A stretch of DNA of 11,107 bases from an uncultured Porphyromonas sp. (GTDB lineage Bacteria > Bacteroidota > Bacteroidia > Bacteroidales > Porphyromonadaceae): positions 1 to 11,107 of the forward strand of contig URKO01000012.1 of assembly GCA_900548415.1 (NCBI GenBank). Direction: 5' to 3'. The number at the start of each line of letters is the position of its first letter. The first letter of the stretch is position 1. Below the pieces are notes generated by a model. The model saw only the letters and a program-made list of their open reading frames with translations. It was not told the DNA's origin and did not search any database. The position numbers and the translations under genes were made by a program. Below, piece by piece: positions 1-6,200 of this stretch.

Positions 1-15
1 CGTACATTCCACCCG

Positions 16-987
16 CTAATGCAATTTCTCAAGAATGATGTTTTTGATGACTTCATTGGGTGTCTTATAGTTTAGGTTTTTACGGGGTCTATTGTTTAGT
101 AGGTTCTGAAAGCGTCTAAGGTCAGCGTCAGTTAAGTCTTCGAAAGTAGAGGACTTAGGGATAAACTGGCGTAGCAGTTTGTTTAGGTACTCAATATGAG
201 GCTTATCCCAGGATTGATAGGGGTGGGCAAAGTAGACGGGAGTTTTGAGAGACCTTTCTATGGTCTTAAACTTGGCAAACTCACTTCCATTGTCGGTTGT
301 GATCGAGTGTAGCAGCCCCATTTTCTTGTAGTATCTCAGAGCTTTATTCACCTCTCTGGCGAGGGCTTTGGCATCCTTGCCATGCTCCAGACGTCGTATG
401 ATAGTAAAGCCTGTAACACGCTCTACAAGCGTCAGGATTGCCCCTTTCTGCTCTTTGCCTATAATGGTGTCCATCTCAAAATCTCCTACTCGTGCCTTCT
501 GGTCAATGCACTCAGGACGAGTCTCTATGGACTTTCGCTTAGGCCAGTCTGTTTTTATTGGGACGGCAAGGCGTCGCTTGCGATAAGCTAGCCCATGCCT
601 TGTGTGTTTGTAAAGCTTGCCTCCAGCTTTCTTGTCTTGATGCAGGAACTTGTAAATGGAGGTCTTACCGACCATCGGCTTACCCTCCAGCTTTCGCCTT
701 CCAGCAATTTGCTCTGGCGACCATTTACGCTCTACAATGCATTGGACAATATCAGCTTTCATAGCATTCGTCAACTTAGCTCTTGCTTTGTTCTTCCAAT
801 CTTGTCTCTCTTTGGCAAACATATGAGCCTGAGTAGGGCTATAGTTGCCAGCGGGTGTCAAGTTCCTCTTAATCTCTCTACAGATGGTGCTAGGGTGTAC
901 TCCTATGACCTCGGCGATCTTTTTTTGAGGCGTGTTAGTCTTCAGAAGAGCAGCAATTTCGTATCTTTGCGCTTGGGTTAGATGCAT
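16..987 (-). CDS. IS30-family transposase, complete
   Basis: This 323-residue protein cuts and joins the ends of its own element. The N-terminal part (about residues 1-42) is a helix-turn-helix of IS30 type, containing QRYEIAALL and then IGVHPSTICREIKRN. The RNase-H-like catalytic core follows: D173 in EMDTIIG, D232 in TTDNGSEF, and E266 in the segment SWDKPHIEYLNKLLRQ. D232 and E266 are separated by 33 residues, matching the DD(33)E spacing known for IS30 transposases. The frame is uninterrupted and the length is normal for the family, so the element looks potentially active. The ATG at 985-987 is preceded on the minus strand by an A/T-rich leader and a TATATTTG box. The stop codon (TAG, 16-18 on the complement) sits close to the presumed left end. 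Confidence 0.95.
   Translation of the reverse strand: MHLTQAQRYEIAALLKTNTPQKKIAEVIGVHPSTICREIKRNLTPAGNYSPTQAHMFAKERQDWKNKARAKLTNAMKADIVQCIVERKWSPEQIAGRRKLEGKPMVGKTSIYKFLHQDKKAGGKLYKHTRHGLAYRKRRLAVPIKTDWPKRKSIETRPECIDQKARVGDFEMDTIIGKEQKGAILTLVERVTGFTIIRRLEHGKDAKALAREVNKALRYYKKMGLLHSITTDNGSEFAKFKTIERSLKTPVYFAHPYQSWDKPHIEYLNKLLRQFIPKSSTFEDLTDADLRRFQNLLNNRPRKNLNYKTPNEVIKNIILEKLH
962..969 (+). promoter_or_regulatory. Promoter-like box inside the IS, facing out of it
   Basis: The plus strand carries TATCTTTG inside the 16-base string AATTTCGTATCTTTGC (955-970). The identical 16 bases recur at 1256-1271, where they form the likely promoter of the LysE-type gene. On the other strand these bases encode the conserved QRYEI of the transposase helix-turn-helix, so the match may be a coding coincidence. 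If functional, transcription would start near 975-978 and run across the transposase start codon and leader as antisense RNA. Confidence 0.3.
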
Positions 988-1019
988 AGTTGTATATAGC
1001 TAAGTTTTTGTTTCCACAG

Positions 1020-1027
1020 CAAATATA
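1020..1027 (-). promoter_or_regulatory. Putative -7 promoter box of the transposase gene
   Basis: The minus strand reads TATATTTG here, matching the Bacteroidetes -7 consensus TAnnTTTG. It lies 32 bases upstream of the transposase ATG, giving a predicted leader of roughly 25 bases. No convincing TTG -33 element is visible at the expected distance. It lies close to the presumed right end of the element, where IS transposase promoters are often found. Confidence 0.5.
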
Positions 1028-1040
1028 CTGCATTAACCTT

Positions 1041-1071
1041 AAAGGGACGGTGAGCGCATCGTCCCTTTTTT
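1041..1071 (+). terminator. Intrinsic terminator just beyond the IS
   Basis: AAAGGGACG (1041-1049) and CGTCCCTTT (1060-1068) are perfect complements giving a 9-bp stem with a 10-base loop. T residues run to 1071, so the 3' side ends in six T, the intrinsic terminator pattern for plus-strand transcription. The only gene to the left in the window is the minus-strand transposase, so the gene this terminator originally served is probably left of the IS and has been separated from it by the insertion. It could also stop outward transcription from the element. Confidence 0.8.
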
Positions 1072-1080
1072 CGTTTCGGC

Positions 1081-1143
1081 AGCTCGCTACCTGCTCCTCC
1101 CGCCCTCCTAGGAGAGGAGGGGGCGTCCGGAGCAGGGCGAGCT
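1081..1143. other. Long G+C-rich hairpin
   Basis: AGCTCGC (1081-1087) plus CCTGCTCC (1090-1097) pair with GGAGCAGG (1129-1136) plus GCGAGCT (1137-1143), giving 15 bp with a two-base bulge. Inside, CGCCCTCCT (1101-1109) pairs with the AGGAGGGGGCG at 1115-1125, leaving two G unpaired, and closes on a 5-base loop (1110-1114). There is no T-run on either side, so it does not look like an intrinsic terminator. It could be a palindromic intergenic repeat or part of a structured RNA. Confidence 0.65.
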
Positions 1144-1169
1144 CCACTCCAAATTGCATTTTGGAGTGG
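1144..1169. other. Second hairpin adjoining the first
   Basis: CCACTCCAAA (1144-1153) and TTTGGAGTGG (1160-1169) form a perfect 10-bp stem with the 6-base loop TTGCAT. It starts at the base after the 1081-1143 hairpin ends, so the two would stack or form a tandem pair. No T-run follows. Confidence 0.65.
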
Positions 1170-1223
1170 GAAATACGGTTAGAGGAAAGGGCGGAGCTAT
1201 CGGAGGTGTCGGGGCCATCGGAC

Positions 1224-1258
1224 ATCTAGCCTCTAACTTCTAACCCCTAATCTCTAAT
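1224..1258 (+). repeat. Phased heptamer array YTCTAAY, first site
   Basis: Five consecutive 7-base units without gaps: ATCTAGC, CTCTAAC, TTCTAAC, CCCTAAT, CTCTAAT. Each shares the core (T/C)CTA(A/G)(C/T). The last unit is followed by TTCG and then the TATCTTTG box of the downstream promoter. A lone reverse-orientation unit, TTAGAGG at 1179-1185, lies upstream. The same heptamer recurs at 3155-3197 and 9719-9767. Confidence 0.85.
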
Positions 1259-1262
1259 TTCG

Positions 1263-1270
1263 TATCTTTG
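1263..1270 (+). promoter_or_regulatory. Putative promoter -7 box for the LysE-type gene
   Basis: TATCTTTG matches TAnnTTTG and sits 58 bases before the ATG at 1328. The predicted start is near 1277, giving a leader of about 50 bases. The usual TTG at about -33 is not present: that position falls inside the heptamer array. This promoter probably drives both transporter genes (1328-3074). Confidence 0.65.
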
Positions 1271-1327
1271 CACGAGAGTAAGTAGGAGTGGGCTCCGTGG
1301 GGCTTCTCCTTCTGACGCTATAGATAC

Positions 1328-1981
1328 ATGTTGATTACAGAGTACATATTACAGTTAGTCGGAGGTATTATCATAGGTCTCTGCATCTCAGCCCCGATGG
1401 GTCCTGCTGGGATCCTTTGCTTGCGGCGTGCTCTCGAGCAGGGACGACGTGCAGGGGTCATCACAGGTATAGGAGCCACACTGGGCGACCTAGTCTATGC
1501 GATTTTCACCTATTTATTTACGGGGATCATGCTAGACTATGTAGACCACAATAAGATGGCTCTGCGTATCGTGGCGAGTCTTCTCTTCTTGGCCTTTGCT
1601 ATATACCTATACTTCAGCAAACCTCGCCTTGAGATGTCGCAGCGTGTCGTGGGGCAGATCAATCAGCGCAACCTCTCCCACCTAGGTAGTGGCTTCTTGC
1701 TGACCATCCCCAATCTGCTCATCGTCCCCGTCTATGTAGTCCTCTTCAGTCAGTTTAACTTTGTCTATCCACTCGGTGAGCCCCCCTACGGGATGTTTGC
1801 TCTCGGCCTGATCTCCATCGCTCTGGGAGCTTTGAGTTGGTGGCTCTTTATTACTTACATAGCTACCCGTCTTAGAGACTTTGTGAGCTTGCGCAATCTG
1901 CGTCTCTTCAATCGCATCTTTGCGCTCGTCTTTGCCGTGATTGCGGTTGTCTCGCTACTCTACACGTTTGTGGCTTTGTAA
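1328..1981 (+). CDS. LysE/RhtB-family membrane exporter
   Basis: A 217-residue inner-membrane protein of the LysE translocator superfamily, whose characterised members export amino acids or other small metabolites; the substrate here cannot be read from the sequence. The N-terminal signature is present: GLCISAPMGPAGILCLRRAL (about 17-36), then QGRRAGVITGIGATLGDLVY, equivalent to the SPGP...R.AL..G.RAG...G...GD pattern of the family. About six hydrophobic segments are visible, roughly at 5-25, 42-66, 78-97, 120-141, 155-178 and 193-215, and the total length is typical. The ATG lies downstream of a TATCTTTG promoter and follows CTATAGATAC rather than a purine-rich ribosome site. The next gene begins 34 bases later on the same strand, so the two are likely cotranscribed. 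Confidence 0.85.
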   Translation: MLITEYILQLVGGIIIGLCISAPMGPAGILCLRRALEQGRRAGVITGIGATLGDLVYAIFTYLFTGIMLDYVDHNKMALRIVASLLFLAFAIYLYFSKPRLEMSQRVVGQINQRNLSHLGSGFLLTIPNLLIVPVYVVLFSQFNFVYPLGEPPYGMFALGLISIALGALSWWLFITYIATRLRDFVSLRNLRLFNRIFALVFAVIAVVSLLYTFVAL

Positions 1982-2015
1982 AAGCTTCGACTAGACCTAT
2001 ACCTTATTTATATAT

Positions 2016-3074
2016 ATGACAAAAGCAATCTCACGCCCCACCCGAGGCTTCTGGTGTGGGCTACTTCTGATGGCAGCCTTCGCCGGCGTAGCTGTGCTAC
2101 TAGCGCAGTTGCCACTCTTTAAGGAGACGCTCCGTATCTCTCCACTTATCATAAGCGTCCTAATAGGCATGATCTATGCCAATACGCTACGGCACAAGCT
2201 CAATCCCGCTTGGGTACCTGGGCTAGCCTTCTCATCGAAGCGTATCTTGCGCCTGGCGATCGTCTTCTACGCTTTTCGCCTTACGCTGGCAGACATCTAC
2301 GAGGCGGGAGCTACGGCCTTCATCTATGATCTCATCATCGTCACCTCGGTGATCCTCCTCGGGGTACTCATCGGACGCTGGCTCAAGATGGATCGCGACA
2401 CTGCGATCCTAACTGCTTCGGGTAGTGCCATCTGCGGAGCCGCAGCCGTGCTGGGCACCGAGCCTGTGCTGGGAGCCAGCTCGGAGAAGACGGTCGTAGC
2501 CGTCGCTACGGTGGTGCTCTTTGGTACGCTCAGCATGTTTCTCTATCCACTCGTTCATGCGACAGGGTGGCTCGGGCTGACGGATCACCAGATGGCTATC
2601 TACACTGGGGGTACGCTCCACGAGGTGGCTCACGTGGCGGGTGCTGGCGGTGCTATGGGTGAGGCAATAGCCTCGACAGCGACCATCACGAAGATGATCC
2701 GTGTGATCCTCTTGGCTCCCTTCCTACTGATTCTCACCTCCGTCCTGCATCGTGGCGGGCGTGGCGGAGGAGCTACGGCACAGCGCAAGGTGTCGATACC
2801 TTGGTTCGCCATCTGGTTTCTCATCATGATCTGCGTCAATACGCTCATCGGCTACCTTGCTGAGCAGCAGGGTGTGAGCGATCTCTATGGTCAGGTCTGT
2901 GGTGGCATCCGCTGGGCGGACGATTTCGGACTCTGTATGGCCATGGCGGCGCTCGGTAGTGATGCATCGTTTGCTCGCTTTAGAAAGGCTGGTGGCAAGC
3001 CCTTCCTGCTAGCAGGTGCGCTCTATCTGTGGCTCACCATCGGGGGCTACTGCCTGATCCGCTTGATAGGGTAG
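2016..3074 (+). CDS. UPF0324 (YeiH-type) family permease
   Basis: A 352-residue integral membrane protein of the UPF0324/YeiH family (COG2855), often labelled putative sulfate exporter although the substrate of most members is unproven. Characteristic blocks are easy to see: KRILRLAIVFYAFRLTLADI (about 75-94), DRDTAILTASGSAICGAAAV (126-145) followed by GTEPVLGA, VAVATVVLFGTLSMFLYPL (161-179), GGTLHEVAHVAGAGGA (198-213) and ITKMIRVILLAPFLLIL (224-240). Hydrophobic helices run from about residue 12 to the C-terminus, with a basic, glycine-rich loop near 246-258. Length is normal. It follows the LysE-type exporter by 34 bases with no terminator, so a small-molecule export operon is plausible. 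Its stop codon (3072-3074) lies inside the first unit of a heptamer array. Confidence 0.88.
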   Translation: MTKAISRPTRGFWCGLLLMAAFAGVAVLLAQLPLFKETLRISPLIISVLIGMIYANTLRHKLNPAWVPGLAFSSKRILRLAIVFYAFRLTLADIYEAGATAFIYDLIIVTSVILLGVLIGRWLKMDRDTAILTASGSAICGAAAVLGTEPVLGASSEKTVVAVATVVLFGTLSMFLYPLVHATGWLGLTDHQMAIYTGGTLHEVAHVAGAGGAMGEAIASTATITKMIRVILLAPFLLILTSVLHRGGRGGGATAQRKVSIPWFAIWFLIMICVNTLIGYLAEQQGVSDLYGQVCGGIRWADDFGLCMAMAALGSDASFARFRKAGGKPFLLAGALYLWLTIGGYCLIRLIG

Positions 3075-3119
3075 AGGGTAGAGATTAGAAGTTAGAGATT
3101 AGAAGTTAGAGGTTAGAGG
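3071..3119 (-). repeat. Phased heptamer array, reverse orientation (TTAGARR)
   Basis: Seven contiguous 7-base units read on the plus strand: GTAGAGG, GTAGAGA, TTAGAAG, TTAGAGA, TTAGAAG, TTAGAGG, TTAGAGG. They are the complement of the YTCTAAY unit found at the other sites. The first unit contains the TAG stop codon of the UPF0324 gene. This array can base-pair with the forward array at 3155-3197, for example 3107-3120 with 3182-3195 (14 bp perfect) or, in another register, 3071-3104 with 3155-3190 with a few mismatches and a bulge. Confidence 0.9.
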
Positions 3120-3122
3120 GGG

Positions 3123-3155
3123 CTAGTGCTCCTAGTGAGGCTAGTGCCACTAGAG
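3123..3155. repeat. Nonamer repeat CTAGTGnnn between the two heptamer arrays
   Basis: CTAGTG occurs at 3123, 3132 and 3141, and CTAGAG at 3150, an exact 9-base period. The third copy also forms the near-palindrome CTAGTGCCACTAG (3141-3153). The repeat occupies what would be the loop of a hairpin between the inverted heptamer arrays. Confidence 0.7.
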
Positions 3156-3197
3156 TCTAATCTCTAATTTCTAACCTCTAACCCTCTAACCTCTATT
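3155..3197 (+). repeat. Phased heptamer array YTCTAAY, second site
   Basis: Units are GTCTAAT, CTCTAAT, TTCTAAC, CTCTAAC, then one extra C at 3183 that shifts phase, then CTCTAAC and CTCTATT. As at 1224-1258, the final unit is followed by TTCG and the TATCTTTG promoter box. It is the inverted partner of the array at 3071-3119. Confidence 0.9.
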
Positions 3198-3201
3198 TTC
3201 G

Positions 3202-3209
3202 TATCTTTG
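3202..3209 (+). promoter_or_regulatory. Putative promoter -7 box for the DUF2723 gene and its operon
   Basis: TATCTTTG matches TAnnTTTG, with the same flanking TTTCG as the promoter at 1263-1270. It lies 29 bases before the ATG at 3239, predicting a short leader of about 23 bases. No TTG element is seen about 20 bases upstream, where heptamer units lie instead. No other promoter is evident before 9666, so it may serve all four genes. Confidence 0.7.
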
Positions 3210-3238
3210 TCCCCATATACGATACCTTAACTATAGAT

Positions 3239-6200
3239 ATGCAACAGAACTGGCGACTGTACAATCTGCTGAACAACGTAGTGGGCTGGGTGACCTTTGT
3301 CATCGCAGCGGTGGTCTACCTGATGACCATCGGTCCCTCAGCGAGTCTGTGGGACTGCCCCGAGTTTACCTTATCGGCCTTTAAGCTGGAGGTGGGTCAC
3401 CCACCTGGTGCGCCGATCTACATGCTTGTGTACAATGTCGCTGCACACCTAGCTCCTAGGCCTGAGCTGGCGGGACTATACACCAATGCGCTGAGTGGAC
3501 TGCTCAGTGCGGGGACGATCCTTCTGCTCTTCTGGAGTATCACCCATCTGGTGCGCCGTGTGCTGCTACCGGGTGCTTCGCCTTGTGCCAAGCAGTTGAT
3601 CCCTGAGGGGGTGACGCCTGTGCCTACCTTAGCGCAAACGATCCTGATCATGGGCTCTGGTCTGGTGGGAGCGTTGCTCTATACCTTTACAGATACCTTC
3701 TGGTACAGTGCTGTAGAGAGTGAGGTGTATGCCTTTAGCTCCTTCCTGACGGCGCTGGTCTTCTGGCTGATGCTCAAGTGGAGCGACCGTGCAGACAATG
3801 ACCGCTCCGACCGCTGGATCGTCCTGATCGCTTACGTGATGGGACTGAGCATCGGGGTTCACTTGCTCAACCTGCTCTGCATCCCAGCGATGGCACTCAT
3901 ATACTACTTCCGCAAGCATGATACGCTGACCTTCAAGGGGATCGTGACGACACTGATCGTCTCCTTCGTCTTGATTGCGGTCATCATGTTTGGCATCATG
4001 CAGGGTGTCGTCGCCTTCGGTGGTACAATAGATCGCTGGGTGGTCAATGGGCTGAAGATGCCGTACAACAGTGGCTTCTACCTCTATCTGGCGGTTCTCA
4101 TGGTGGTGCTGGTCGGTTCGCTCACGCTGTATCAGCGAGGCGAGCGTGGTCGTAGTCTGATCATTAGCTCGTTTATCCTCTCTTGGTGCTTGATCGGCAT
4201 CCCATACTTCGGAGGAGCCGTCTGGCTAGGCGTAATCGTGACGATAGCTCTGGCGATATACCTATTTCAAAACAGAAAGGTCTCCCTCCAGATGCTGCAC
4301 ACGGCACAGATGTGTATGCTGGTCATCATGATCGGCTTTAGCTCTTATGGGGTGATCCTGGTGCGCTCGCTGGCTGGCACGCCGATGAATCAGAATGAGC
4401 CGAACACGGCGCTTGCCATCAAGAGCTACATCAACCGCGAGCAGTACGGCGCTATCCCGCATCTATACAGTGCTACCTACGTGGCGCGTCCTATAGCTAT
4501 GGAGGAGGGCAGCCCAGTTTATGCGCCTAAGGTGAAGAGTAATCCCAACGAACCGGACGAGTATGTCAAGATCTACAGTCAGCCGAAGGTCAAGTATGCC
4601 GAGGATAGCAAGATGCTCTTCCCCCGTATGTACTCTCCGCAGCCGGAGCATATAAGCGGGTACAACAGTTGGGTAGATCGCAATCCAGACGATATGTCTA
4701 AGCCCTCGATGGCGGACAACCTGAAGTACCTCCTGCGCTATCAGGTTAACTATATGTACTGGCGTTACTTCGGCTGGAACTTCATCGGCCGTCAGAACGA
4801 CCTGCAGGGCGATGGCGGTATGCTCAAGGGAGGCGTCCTGACGGGCTACTCGTTTATTGATCAGATCGCACTGGGTAAGACCAAAGATCTGCCAGATCAA
4901 CTTCGCAACAACAAGGGGCGCAATGTTTACTACCTCTTGCCGCTGCTCCTCGGCTTTCTCGGCATTGCCTTTCAAGTGACGAGGCGCAAGAAGGGGATGC
5001 AAGCTTTTTGGATCACGCTGGTGCTCTTCTTCATGACAGGCTTGGCGATCATCCTCTACATCAACCAGACGCCAGGGCAACCGCGTGAGCGAGACTACGC
5101 CTATGCGGGCTCTTTCTACGCCTTTGCAATATGGATCGGCTTCGGTGTGGCAGGCCTTTACGAGCTGCTGAGCCGTGCTAAGCTCAAGCCTGTACTGACC
5201 GCCTCGATCGTCTCGGTACTAGGGCTGATCGTGCCGATACAGATGGCTTCGGAAAACTGGGATGACCACGACCGCTCGGGGCGTGTCCTAGCGAGCGACT
5301 TTGGCTACAACTACTTGATCAGTTGTGATCCCAATGCGGTGCTGCTCTGCTTCGGTGACAACGATACTTTCCCCCTGTGGTATGCCCAGGAGGTGGAGGG
5401 CGTGCGCACTGATGTCAAGGTGAGCAACCTGAGCTACCTGCAGTCGGAGTGGTACGGCAAGCACATGCTACGTCACAGCTACGAGGCGCAGCCGATACCG
5501 AATAAGTATATGACTCCGGCCTTCTTCGTAACGAACTCTTATGCGCTGATACGCCCGACAAGTGCGGTGCCGATGCCTTTTGATCAAGCTATGAAGGAGG
5601 CGACCAAGATAGTGCCTCAGAGACATGCGCAGATACCTACGGACAAGGTGCTGCTCCCCGTTGACTCGGCAGTTGTTGCTAAGCAGTTCCCGCAGCTTCA
5701 GGGCTTGCCTATGCCCGAGAGTATGGTGCTTTCGCTAGAGGGTAAGTCGGCTGTGACCAGAGATCAGCTCTTTGTCCTAGACATGCTGGGCGCAGCTGAG
5801 TGGCAGAGACCAATCATGTGGGTAAGCTCGGCTCCTCAGAATATCTTTGCCAACCAGAGACAGTATATGTCTTATGTGGGTATGGCGCAGCGCTTTAACC
5901 CGACGATCGTAGCGGGTACGCCCTACGAGGTGGATGTGGAGCGTCTGTATGACTTGGTGATGCACCAGTATCGCTACTTCAATGCTAACGATCCCGACAT
6001 CTACTTTGATGAAAACATCCGACGCAACATCTCTTACTACTATCGCTCTCGTGTCTTTGCGACGCTGGGGCAAGCACTCCTGCGTCAAGGCGATACCAAG
6101 CGAGCTCAAGAGGTGCTGACAAAGTGTGCCGAGGTGATCTCGCCCAAGGCGGTACCCTACGATATGACGGACGTAGCTCTAGCTGATGCATACTACCGTG

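Larger units (their letters stand above)
17..1035 (-). mobile_element. IS30-family insertion sequence, approximate limits
   Basis: One transposase gene fills nearly the whole element, the usual plan for IS30-family elements of about 1.0-1.2 kb. The ends are not resolved. The only inverted similarity I find by eye is TAATGCA at 17-23 against TGCATTA at 1029-1035, with weak matching around it, so the limits given are a guess and the true left end may lie outside the window. The transposase gene reads lower in G+C than the chromosomal genes to its right, which fits acquisition from elsewhere. An intrinsic terminator begins within about ten bases of the proposed right end. Confidence 0.45.
988..1327. 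other. Gene-free structured region between the IS and the transporter genes
   Basis: These 340 bases hold no credible gene. In order they contain the transposase leader and promoter, an intrinsic terminator (1041-1071), a long G+C-rich hairpin (1081-1143), a second hairpin directly behind it (1144-1169), one isolated TTAGAGG heptamer (1179-1185), a phased heptamer array (1224-1258), a TATCTTTG promoter box (1263-1270) and an untranslated leader of about 50 bases. Short open frames cross it on both strands, but they run through the hairpins, have low-complexity composition and resemble no family I know. The stretch from 1171 to 1223, apart from the isolated heptamer, shows nothing I can name. 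Confidence 0.7.

Noticed and set aside
595..981. Plus-strand open frames of up to 128 codons opposite the transposase
   Set aside because: They are antisense shadows of an intact DDE transposase whose catalytic residues are conserved.
935..1229. Open frames of 79 and 96 codons on opposite strands across 935-1229
   Set aside because: Both run through the terminator and the two hairpins, are low in complexity, and have no recognisable domain or leader; the minus-strand one also overlaps the transposase start.
1271..1327. Riboswitch in the leader of the LysE-type exporter
   Set aside because: Only a short, imperfect pairing (AGGAG with CTCCT) is visible in about 50 bases, and it matches no riboswitch class that I can recognise.
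1328..3074. Defence or other novel multi-gene system formed by the two transporters
   Set aside because: Both belong to common transporter families and no toxin, nuclease, NTPase or sensor gene accompanies them.
3071..3197. CRISPR array
   Set aside because: The repeat unit is 7 bases with no spacers of constant length, and no cas genes are present.
4463..5080. A 205-codon minus-strand open frame inside the DUF2723 gene
   Set aside because: It is antisense to a conserved coding region and rich in H, V, R, E and L as expected from a codon-bias shadow; no family resemblance or upstream signals.
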